From Muribaculaceae bacterium (GTDB lineage Bacteria; Bacteroidota; Bacteroidia; Bacteroidales; Muribaculaceae), in NCBI GenBank assembly GCA_017391675.1, contig JAFOXR010000021.1:1-40639 (forward strand): DNA of 40,639 bases, read 5' to 3'. Below, in pieces: positions 33,704-40,639 of this stretch. Position 1 is the stretch's first letter; every line of letters begins with the position of its first letter. Under the pieces are notes generated by a model that was not told the DNA's origin, searched no databases, and saw nothing but the letters and a program-made list of their open reading frames with translations. A program made the position numbers and the translations under genes.

Positions 33704-35197
33704 ATGAAGAAGTTAAATATATTCTTGATGATGGCTCTAGCCCTAGGCTTCACTTCTTGTGAAGAAGAATGGGTAGAGGCTCTACCTCAAACAAATGCGC
33801 AAGAGGAAGTGTTTACAGCCGAAGACTTCGCTGCTACAAGCAAGCTTCCTGCTGCGATCACTCTTACTGAAGCTGATGCCGACAAGCAGGTTGAAGTAGC
33901 TAGATTTGATGCTGCTAGCAACCTTCCTGAAGGTTCAGTAGTTGAATTCGCTATGTTCATGGCCGACAACGAAAATTATGAATCGGCTATTGAAGTTCCT
34001 GTAGTGAATGTTGACAGTGTTGCTTATGCAACTGTTGCCGACTTGCAGACTGCTTATACTACAGTTCAAGGCCGTAATCCAAAGGCTCAAGATGTGTATG
34101 TTCGTTATGCAGCATATGTAATCACTGGTACTCAAAAGGTGCGCGTGAATGGTCTTGACTCTTATTTCGCTGGTGCAAAGGTTAATGTGACTCCTGTTCA
34201 CCCGGGTTTTGATATCGAAGAAGCATACTATCTAGTGTGGGGTGATGATCCAGAAAACTTTGACCTTACTAAGGCTATCAAGTTCAATCACTCAGATAAG
34301 GATGTGTATGACGATACTAAATTCTCGGTAATCGTTGATATTACACCTGACCAAGTAGACGCTGGTTTCTGGTGGGTAGTTGTTCCTCAATCTACTATCG
34401 ATGCTGGTGCTATTTCTGATGCTGCCGATGCAGTATACGGCGTGATTGAAGGTGAAGAAGGTGCTACTAGCGGTATGTTGATTACTAATTCTGAAGAAGA
34501 AAAGTGCTTTGCTGCTATCGCTTCAGAAGCTGGTAAGTATCAATTCTCTATCAACATGTACAGCAAGATTGAAGGTCTAGAAAGCGATGTTTATCGTGAA
34601 TATGCTATCACTCCTGCATTTGACAACTTGTGGACTCCAGGTTCTTCTAATGGCTGGAATCATGCAAATTCAAATATGCTAGCTACAACTGACTATATCA
34701 CTTACACTGGATATGCTTACTTGACTGGTGACTTTAAGTTCTCTAACGCTGCAGACTGGAACCACACTAACTATGGTAAGACTGATGTAGAAGGCGAACT
34801 TTCTACTGATGGCGGTGCTGGTAACCTTCCATGCGCAGAAGCTGGTCTATACTGGTGCTCAGTAAATATCCCTAACTTGACTTACACTCTAACTAAGATT
34901 GAGAAAGTTGGTTTGATTGGTGGCTTTAACGGCTGGGCTGATGTAGTTGCAATGACTGAATCTATTACAGCTGCTAATGATATCAAGTACACAGGTACTA
35001 TTGAAGTGACAAGCGTTGAAAACGGCGGAAATGAATTCAAGTTCCGTATGACAGACGATTGGGCTGTAAATCTTGGTGGTACAGTTGATAACTTGACAAA
35101 TGGTGCAGGCAACCTTAAGGTTGAAGAAGTGGGAACTTACGAAGTAGTTCTTGACCTATCTTCTCTTCCTTACACTTGCACTGTTACTAAGAAATAA
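33704..35197 (+). CDS. susF: SusF/SusE-like multidomain glycan-binding lipoprotein
   Basis: A 497-residue surface lipoprotein; the signal ends GFTSC (Cys19) followed by EEEW, an acidic export signal. Residues about 45-150 are an Ig-like domain (LPAAITLTEADADKQVEVAR). Further modules follow, the last two with the aromatic SusF-type glycan-binding look: WTPGSSNGWNHANSNML and VGLIGGFNGWADVVAMTE, each ending in a beta-strand of the type YTLTKIEK or YTCTVTKK. The number and spacing of Trp-containing repeats fit SusF (about 485 residues in B. thetaiotaomicron). It is the last gene of the operon, followed by a strong terminator. Codon bias matches susC and susD. Confidence 0.85.
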   Translation: MKKLNIFLMMALALGFTSCEEEWVEALPQTNAQEEVFTAEDFAATSKLPAAITLTEADADKQVEVARFDAASNLPEGSVVEFAMFMADNENYESAIEVPVVNVDSVAYATVADLQTAYTTVQGRNPKAQDVYVRYAAYVITGTQKVRVNGLDSYFAGAKVNVTPVHPGFDIEEAYYLVWGDDPENFDLTKAIKFNHSDKDVYDDTKFSVIVDITPDQVDAGFWWVVVPQSTIDAGAISDAADAVYGVIEGEEGATSGMLITNSEEEKCFAAIASEAGKYQFSINMYSKIEGLESDVYREYAITPAFDNLWTPGSSNGWNHANSNMLATTDYITYTGYAYLTGDFKFSNAADWNHTNYGKTDVEGELSTDGGAGNLPCAEAGLYWCSVNIPNLTYTLTKIEKVGLIGGFNGWADVVAMTESITAANDIKYTGTIEVTSVENGGNEFKFRMTDDWAVNLGGTVDNLTNGAGNLKVEEVGTYEVVLDLSSLPYTCTVTKK

Positions 35198-35221
35198 TCT
35201 CTGAACGATTATAACTGGCTT

Positions 35222-35263
35222 TTCAAGGCGATGTGCTATTTGCATGTCGCCTTGAACTTTTTT
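35222..35263 (+). terminator. Terminator of the susCDEF operon
   Basis: A 15-bp stem (35222-35236 with 35242-35256, two wobble pairs) with a TATTT loop is followed by CTTTTTT. It is one of the strongest intrinsic terminators in the window. Confidence 0.9.
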
Positions 35264-35328
35264 ATGGGGCATTGTGTGATATAATAAGAAAATTGTGTAT
35301 TTTTACGATAGATTAAATCTAATAAGTT

Positions 35329-36903
35329 ATGAATATCATATTGCCCGACAGAATGGATGGAATGCCTGCTCAAACTCTTGAAGATGTGAGACAGGTTACG
35401 CTTATAGGTGCTAATGGCTCAGGGAAGACACGATTTGCCCATTGGCTAGTGGATAAATACTGCCACAAGGCGTATAGGATATCGGCTTTGAAAGCTTTGT
35501 TCCCGGCAACCGAAAGGAATGAACTGGAAGACTCTATTGACAGGCAGTATGAGGAGGCTACAGCATCGTCGCCTTATTATAAGAATGATTCGGCCACTGA
35601 ATTCCAAAGGTTGATATTCCTGCTTCTGCACGATGAATTCCTGGACTTGCTTAAGTACAAGGCTTTGCTTAAACTGGATATGACAAATGGGGAAAAAATG
35701 CCGTTGACAAAGTTTGACAAGGTGGCAAGAATGTGGCAAGATATATTCCCTAATAACAGAATCATGCGTGACGGCGGCAAGATGCTTTTCACCAATGAGA
35801 AAACCGATGAAACATTTACCGAAATAAAACTGAGCGACGGCGAGAAGGCTGTGCTTTACTATATAGCTGCTGTGCTGTATGCTAAGAAAGATGCCATAAT
35901 CTTTGTTGATGATCCCGAGATATACATTCACCACTCTATAATGCAGGCGCTGTGGAATGTGATTGAGGAAATGCGTCCCGACTGCACATTCATCTACAAT
36001 ACGCACGATATTGACTTCGTGTCGTCGCGTACCGAGAATGTATGCGTGTGGGTGCGCAACTACGACCTTATGCACAATGCCTGGGATTATGAAATCGTTG
36101 ATGCGGGCGGCACTTTGTCCGATGAACTGTATTTTGACTTGCTGGGCAGCCGCAAACCGATTCTTTTTGTTGAAGGCGATGCTTCTCACAGTATAGATTC
36201 GAAATTGTACTCATTGATATTTACCGAATATACGGTGAAGCCTCTAGGCAGTTGCAATAAGGTGATTGAATCAACCAGAGCGTTCAACGACCTGCAGAAT
36301 TTTCATCATCTCGACAGTCATGGTATAGTGGACAGGGATCGCCGTAGCGATAAGGAAGTCCAGTACCTTCGTGACAAGAAAATACTGGTGCCTGAGGTGG
36401 CCGAGATTGAGAATATTCTCATGCTTGAAGATGTGATAAAGGCTGTGGCGCGTGCACGCAAGAAAGACGATAAATATGTAGCGCTAAAGGTGAAGAGTTC
36501 GGTAATGAAGATGTTCAAGTCCGATTTGCGCAAGCAGGCTCTTGAGCATGTGCGTCATCGCATGAAACGCATGGCAGGAGTGTGCATTGACCGCCGTTTC
36601 CAGGATATCGTCTCGCTAGAGGACCATATCAGTGATTTGCTTAACGAGCTGAATCCTCGTGCAGTGTATGAGGAATTGTGCCGCGAGTTCCACCGCTATG
36701 TCGCTGCAGGCGATTATAACGCAGTGCTGAAGGTTTATAACGAGAAATCCATGCTTGTGAACAGCAATGTGGCTGCACTGTGCGGACTGAGCAACAAGGA
36801 CGCATACATACGCTGCGTTCTGCAGATACTCAAGGGTGACAGTTCTTCGGCTCAAAGCATAAGAAAAGCAATAAAGGCATGTTTCGGAATAGGCAAGGAA
36901 TAG
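35329..36903 (+). CDS. ABC-type ATPase fused to a DUF4435/TOPRIM-like domain
   Basis: A 524-residue cytoplasmic protein. The N-terminal half is an SMC/ABC-like ATPase: Walker A GANGSGKT (27-34), signature LSDGEK (168-173), Walker B AIIFVDDPE (189-197) and the H-loop THD (225-227). The C-terminal half begins KPILFVEGD (the TOPRIM glutamate) and later has GIVDRDRR (332-339, the Asp-x-Asp pair), the pattern of DUF4435/OLD-type TOPRIM nucleases. The same two activities are split between AriA and AriB in the PARIS defence system, and joined in OLD nucleases. It precedes anmK by 33 nt and has ordinary composition, so it could equally be a conserved core gene of unknown role. Substrate and activity are unproven. 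Confidence 0.85.
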   Translation: MNIILPDRMDGMPAQTLEDVRQVTLIGANGSGKTRFAHWLVDKYCHKAYRISALKALFPATERNELEDSIDRQYEEATASSPYYKNDSATEFQRLIFLLLHDEFLDLLKYKALLKLDMTNGEKMPLTKFDKVARMWQDIFPNNRIMRDGGKMLFTNEKTDETFTEIKLSDGEKAVLYYIAAVLYAKKDAIIFVDDPEIYIHHSIMQALWNVIEEMRPDCTFIYNTHDIDFVSSRTENVCVWVRNYDLMHNAWDYEIVDAGGTLSDELYFDLLGSRKPILFVEGDASHSIDSKLYSLIFTEYTVKPLGSCNKVIESTRAFNDLQNFHHLDSHGIVDRDRRSDKEVQYLRDKKILVPEVAEIENILMLEDVIKAVARARKKDDKYVALKVKSSVMKMFKSDLRKQALEHVRHRMKRMAGVCIDRRFQDIVSLEDHISDLLNELNPRAVYEELCREFHRYVAAGDYNAVLKVYNEKSMLVNSNVAALCGLSNKDAYIRCVLQILKGDSSSAQSIRKAIKACFGIGKE

Positions 36904-36936
36904 GACTTGTCTATTCGTCAGTAAAGAATACAGGTA

Positions 36937-38019
36937 ATGAAGATGGGAGATATTGAAATAAAGTCGATAGGACTTATGTCGGGTACTTCGCTGGACGGAC
37001 TTGATGTGTGCCAGTGTACATTCCGCCGAAATGACGGCAAATGGTCGTTTACGCTAGACTGTGCGCGAGGATATAGCTATCCCGATGAATACAAGTATAA
37101 GTTGGGGATTGGCGCGCAGAACATGAGTGCTCATGAATATGTGGCTTTCCATAGCGAATACGGCTTTTACTTGGGAGAGCGAGTGAAGGAGTTCATGGAG
37201 GAATTTGGCGTGAAGCCCGATATTATCTCTTCGCATGGTCACACGATATTTCACGAGCCGCACAAGAAAATAATGTATCAGATAGGCGATGGTGCTGCCA
37301 TTGCTGCGGTAACTCTAGTTCCGGTGGTGAGCGATTTTCGCCGTCTGGACATAATGCTTGGCGGGCAGGGTGCTCCGCTTGTACCTATTGGTGACCGGTT
37401 CCTTTTCGGCGAGTATGATTTCTGCTTGAATATAGGTGGCTTCTCAAATATCTCTTTTGAGAAAGACGGGCGCCGTATAGCATTTGATATAAGTCCGGTC
37501 AATTATGTTATAAATCACTATTGCCGACAAGTGGGACTGGAATTTGACTGCGACGGGAATATAGCAAGGAAGGGAAGCGTGTGCAAGTCGTTGCTTGATG
37601 CGCTTAACGGAATGGATTTCTATAAGCAGGAAGGACCGAAGTCGCTAGGGCGTGAATGGGTGGAAACCAATGTGTATCCTTTATTGGAAAGCTATGGATT
37701 GACACTAGAAGACTTGCTGCGCACTTTTTACGAGCATGCTGCCATGCAAGTAGCAAGGGTGGTGCTGGCAAATGCTTCGCAATCGTCGCCGTCGTTGCTT
37801 ATCACTGGAGGTGGAGCATTCAATAAATTCCTTATAGAACGCATTTCGCAGTTGAGCGGAGCTGATGTGGTAATCCCCGACAAGAAGATAATCGAATACA
37901 AGGAAGCTATAATATTTGCGTTGCTTGGAGCGTTGTATATGGCAGGAGAGCCTAGCTGCCTGTCATCGGTAACAGGAGCAGCGATTGACAATATAGGCGG
38001 AATGTTATTTAAAATCTAG
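36937..38019 (+). CDS. anmK: Anhydro-N-acetylmuramic acid kinase (AnmK)
   Basis: A 360-residue ASKHA-fold kinase that phosphorylates and opens 1,6-anhydroMurNAc during peptidoglycan recycling, yielding MurNAc-6-phosphate. The diagnostic N-terminal phosphate-binding motif GLMSGTSLDGLD is at residues 12-23. Later elements are SSHGHTIFHEP, GDGAAIAAVTLVPVVSDFR, LGGQGAPLVPIGDRFLF, NIGGFSNIS and the adenosine motif LLITGGGAFNKFL. The start may be 36937 or the second Met at 36943. It lies 33 nt downstream of the ATPase gene and only 6 nt upstream of menA, so all three are probably cotranscribed. No murQ is nearby. Confidence 0.95.
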   Translation: MKMGDIEIKSIGLMSGTSLDGLDVCQCTFRRNDGKWSFTLDCARGYSYPDEYKYKLGIGAQNMSAHEYVAFHSEYGFYLGERVKEFMEEFGVKPDIISSHGHTIFHEPHKKIMYQIGDGAAIAAVTLVPVVSDFRRLDIMLGGQGAPLVPIGDRFLFGEYDFCLNIGGFSNISFEKDGRRIAFDISPVNYVINHYCRQVGLEFDCDGNIARKGSVCKSLLDALNGMDFYKQEGPKSLGREWVETNVYPLLESYGLTLEDLLRTFYEHAAMQVARVVLANASQSSPSLLITGGGAFNKFLIERISQLSGADVVIPDKKIIEYKEAIIFALLGALYMAGEPSCLSSVTGAAIDNIGGMLFKI

Positions 38020-38025
38020 AGAAAA

Positions 38026-38898
38026 ATGAATCCTTGGATAGAGGCTGCGCGTTTGCGCACATTGCCGGTGTCGATTGCCGGTGTCATAGCAGCCATGGGT
38101 GTGGCTAAATGGGAACACCGTTTCACCCTTTTGCCTGCAATTATATGTCTTGTGTTTGCTGTGCTGGCACAAGTGACAAGCAATTTTGCCAATGAATACT
38201 ACGATTTCAAGCGCGGTAGCGACAAGAAAGGGCGCGTAGGTCCGCGCCGTGGAGTGACCGAGGGCGATATCACGCCTCGTGCATTGCGCAATGTAACATT
38301 CGCTACACTGGCGTTGGCTTGTGCCGTAGGGTGTTGCCTGATTCCGTTCGGAGGCTGGTGGCTAGTGCCCGTTGGCATTGCGATAGCCGTATTTGCACTG
38401 GCCTATAGTGCAGGACCGTATCCGTTATCCTATCATGGGCTTGGAGATGTAGCTGTTCTTGTTTTCTTCGGACTTGTGCCTGTGAATTTTACATATTATG
38501 TGCAGGCAGGAGCATGGAGCCCGTTTGCGCTGCTTGTGTCGGTAGCAATAGGGTTAATGGGTGTGAATGTCCTGTTGGTTAACAATTATAGGGATATGGA
38601 AGACGACAAGGAAGCCAATAAGCGTACCACAGTCGTTATATTCGGGCGTAAAGTTGCAGGTTCAGCCTATCTCATATCGGGCTATTTTGCCGTATTCTTC
38701 CTTTCTCCTATTTGGCTGGTGCTTCCAGTGTGGGCATTTGCGATACCGTTACTGTATCTAGTGATGCACACCATTACATGGAAACGCCTTATCACAAGGC
38801 AAGGAGCCGCGCTTAACCCATTGCTCGGAGCCACAGGCCGAAATATGCTCATCTTTGCCGTGCTGCTCGCTGTGGCAATGATCTGGAATCCTAGATGA
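38026..38898 (+). CDS. menA: 1,4-dihydroxy-2-naphthoate polyprenyltransferase (MenA)
   Basis: A 290-residue UbiA-superfamily membrane enzyme that attaches the polyprenyl chain to dihydroxynaphthoate, giving demethylmenaquinone. It starts MNPWIEAARLRTLPVSIAG as MenA proteins do. The first prenyl-diphosphate/Mg site is NFANEYYDFKRGSDKKGRVG (an N-x-x-x-D type motif), and the second is NNYRDMEDDKEANKRT. Eight to nine hydrophobic helices alternate between them. It makes menaquinone for the anaerobic electron transport chain. It is the last gene of the ATPase-anmK-menA run and is followed by a shared terminator. Confidence 0.96.
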   Translation: MNPWIEAARLRTLPVSIAGVIAAMGVAKWEHRFTLLPAIICLVFAVLAQVTSNFANEYYDFKRGSDKKGRVGPRRGVTEGDITPRALRNVTFATLALACAVGCCLIPFGGWWLVPVGIAIAVFALAYSAGPYPLSYHGLGDVAVLVFFGLVPVNFTYYVQAGAWSPFALLVSVAIGLMGVNVLLVNNYRDMEDDKEANKRTTVVIFGRKVAGSAYLISGYFAVFFLSPIWLVLPVWAFAIPLLYLVMHTITWKRLITRQGAALNPLLGATGRNMLIFAVLLAVAMIWNPR

Positions 38899-38978
38899 TA
38901 GAATTACCCAATTCCAAAAAATGATCTAATCCCCAAAAATAGGGCATAATTTAGGAATTAGAGATTTTCATGTAATAC

Positions 38979-39005
38979 AAAAGGCGTGCATAGGCACGCC
39001 TTTTT
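38979..39005. terminator. Bidirectional terminator between menA and the T9SS cargo gene
   Basis: GGCGTGC (38983-38989) and GCACGCC (38994-39000) form a perfect stem with an ATAG loop, flanked by AAAA and TTTTT. It can serve both convergent genes. Confidence 0.88.
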
Positions 39006-39057
39006 GCTGTTGTTTCTATGGTGCAATGTTAGGAAACCATTGCAACTATGAGTGAGG

Positions 39058-40639
39058 TTAACGAACAATTTTCATTGTCTTGTTGCCGCAGCGAACTAGG
39101 TAGATACCGCTGTTAAGTTCAGCCATATTAACTTGGTTCTTCTTGCGTGCTACTAGAATTCCGTTAATGTTGTAGACTTCAATGATGCCGTCGCTGGTAA
39201 TCACTCCGTGTGCATAAGTTGCGTCACCGGTGATGTCTTCAATAGAGGTTGCAGTGTCATCTTTGATTTTGCCTGCAGTAGTGTAGGTGAGGCTGATAGG
39301 TTGACGGCGCATTTCGGTAACCAAAGGAACTGTTACAAACACGGTGTGCTCGCGGCAGAAGCGTTCAGTTTCATTGTCAAATCCTTCTTCGTTGGTAATG
39401 TCTGCAATGATTTCTGCATATTCAGAATCTTCTGAGATTTCCCATGCGTTTGCATTGTTTTCATTCACCTGAGCTACTTTCCAGCCTTCATTATTATCTT
39501 CCATTTCCATTGTGAATCCGTCAAGGTAGCACTTGATACCTACAACATCACCGTTTGCATACAATGGGTATTCTGTTTCGTTGTATGTGAAAGTCTTCTT
39601 GTTTTCGGTATGCACATATTCAGCTTCGCTTCTTACTCCAGTTGTTTCTCTGTTTCCTTCAGGATTCATAATTGCAGGTTCGAATGCGTAATAAATCTTG
39701 TCGCTCTTAACGAAAGAGTTGCCGTCCTGTTCAATATAGTAAGGAGTTGCTGGCTCTTCACCGACACCCCAGTTGTTGTAGATGATTGTAGCGTTGTTGA
39801 TATTTGTTACATCTTCGGTAATGTCATTGAATACAGCATTTTCAGGAGCTGTTTCTGCGACAGAACAGTATAATGTAATAGGACCGTTGCTTGTCTCAGG
39901 CAGTTTGACTGTAGCTGTATGTGTGCGGTGATAGTTGCCGTCGGTAATGTTCTGCAAGTCATCGTTAACATTGCTAGCCGCTATTGGAAGTTCTGCAGAG
40001 TTTGACATAGAGTATACAGTATTAAGGTAATAACCCTTACTGCTCCAATCTGCGCTATAGCCTATTGGGTATGTGTCAATTGTAACTTCACCTCCTGCTG
40101 GATATAGAGTGTATTCAGTGTCCTGGTAGGTGTAGACCTTTGCTTGTTCTGATACTTGAGGGCTAGGCACTTGAAGCATGTTGTCACGATCGTCGTAGAA
40201 TGTTACAGCATAGTAGATTTTGTCGGTAGGCTTCAAAGTTGTTTCATCAATGAAGTAAGGAGTTTTAGGAGCTTCACCCACGCCCCAGTTGTTGTACTCG
40301 ATAGTAGCGTTATTGATAGCCTTTACAGCCTCTGATACATCTTCAGCTTGTTCGTGAGATTCAGAAGTCGCATAAGATAGAGTGATAGGAGCTTCTGGCA
40401 TAGTAGCCTTGAACGCAACTTCTTGAGTGCGTGCGTAGCGTTCGCCCTCGTAGCCTTCTTCGCTGATGCTGTTGCTTACTGTTGTGCTTGTAATGTCGCA
40501 TTCAGTACCATTCACGAAAGCTTGAGCAACATAGCAGCCATGGTCGGTCCAGTCGCCCTTGTAACCAGGCAAGCCAAACTTAACAGTGAAGTCAAGTTCC
40601 TGTCCTGCATAGTAAAGAGGGCTTTCAATGCCTGTGTAA
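39058..40639 (-). CDS. C-terminal part of a secreted repeat protein with T9SS sorting domain
   Basis: The minus-strand frame is open across the right edge; no start is in view, so the 526 residues seen are the end of a longer protein. It contains at least two copies of a unit about 172 residues long: each has INNATI(E/I)YNNWGVGE(A/E)P, then TPY(F/Y)I and KIYYA, and an earlier YKGDW/YSADW segment. A third, more divergent unit precedes the end. The final 80 residues (VITSDGIIEVYNINGILVAR, then MAELNSGIYLVRCGNKTMKI) match the type A C-terminal sorting domain, which directs passage through the type IX secretion system before cleavage and surface attachment. The repeats look like beta-sandwich modules, perhaps adhesive; function is unknown. 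Confidence 0.85.
   Translation of the reverse strand, partial: YTGIESPLYYAGQELDFTVKFGLPGYKGDWTDHGCYVAQAFVNGTECDITSTTVSNSISEEGYEGERYARTQEVAFKATMPEAPITLSYATSESHEQAEDVSEAVKAINNATIEYNNWGVGEAPKTPYFIDETTLKPTDKIYYAVTFYDDRDNMLQVPSPQVSEQAKVYTYQDTEYTLYPAGGEVTIDTYPIGYSADWSSKGYYLNTVYSMSNSAELPIAASNVNDDLQNITDGNYHRTHTATVKLPETSNGPITLYCSVAETAPENAVFNDITEDVTNINNATIIYNNWGVGEEPATPYYIEQDGNSFVKSDKIYYAFEPAIMNPEGNRETTGVRSEAEYVHTENKKTFTYNETEYPLYANGDVVGIKCYLDGFTMEMEDNNEGWKVAQVNENNANAWEISEDSEYAEIIADITNEEGFDNETERFCREHTVFVTVPLVTEMRRQPISLTYTTAGKIKDDTATSIEDITGDATYAHGVITSDGIIEVYNINGILVARKKNQVNMAELNSGIYLVRCGNKTMKIVR

Noticed and set aside
38911..38958. Imperfect inverted repeat (AATTCC...GGAATT) after menA
   Set aside because: Long loop and short arms; the perfect hairpin at 38979-39005 is the obvious terminator.
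39058..40639. CRISPR-like or mobile repeat
   Set aside because: The repeated sequence is 516 nt apart, in frame and protein-coding; it reflects tandem protein modules. No CRISPR array, transposase or integrase was seen anywhere in the window.

Overview
The window looks like a chromosomal segment from a member of the Bacteroidales (Bacteroidota). The evidence is: SusC/SusD-type outer-membrane nutrient-uptake genes; Bacteroidota lipoprotein signals (Cys followed by acidic residues); a PorE-like T9SS-associated lipoprotein together with a protein ending in a T9SS-type C-terminal sorting domain; menaquinone synthesis (MenA); and many sites fitting the Bacteroidota promoter consensus TTTG-N19..21-TAnnTTTG. 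I cannot name the genus; Muribaculaceae, Prevotellaceae or a related family would fit.

Layout. 1-9.5 kb is housekeeping and stress metabolism: the edge of a small gene, a CAT-anticodon tRNA, a MATE exporter, nadB, an acyl-CoA synthetase preceded by a cupin/HTH regulator, and oxyR-ahpC-ahpF in a row. 9.5-11.7 kb is an unrecognised EF-hand/membrane protein. 11.8-21.3 kb is the accessory part: four tightly packed, partly overlapping genes on the minus strand (528, 614, 274 and 1729 residues), the last a giant DEAH-type helicase with a DUF1998-like cysteine-rich C-terminus. The block is more AT-rich than its flanks, especially in the first three genes, and looks like an anti-phage or anti-plasmid defence module. 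From memory its gene sizes and order resemble the druB-druC-druD-druE part of type I Druantia, but no druA-like gene is present, so it may be a divergent or undescribed relative.

21.4-27.5 kb returns to core genes: a small plus-strand operon (YfcE phosphoesterase, SPOR-like lipoprotein, GNAT acetyltransferase) converges on a minus-strand operon (PatB/MalY C-S lyase, queA, porE-like). 27.5-35.3 kb is a susCDEF-like alpha-glucan uptake operon behind a long leader that contains a terminator-like hairpin; no glycoside hydrolase or regulator accompanies it. 35.3-38.9 kb is an ABC-type ATPase fused to a DUF4435/TOPRIM-like domain, then anmK (cell-wall recycling) and menA. The right edge holds the C-terminal part of a large repeat-containing protein with a T9SS sorting domain, which the PorE-associated secretion system would be expected to export.
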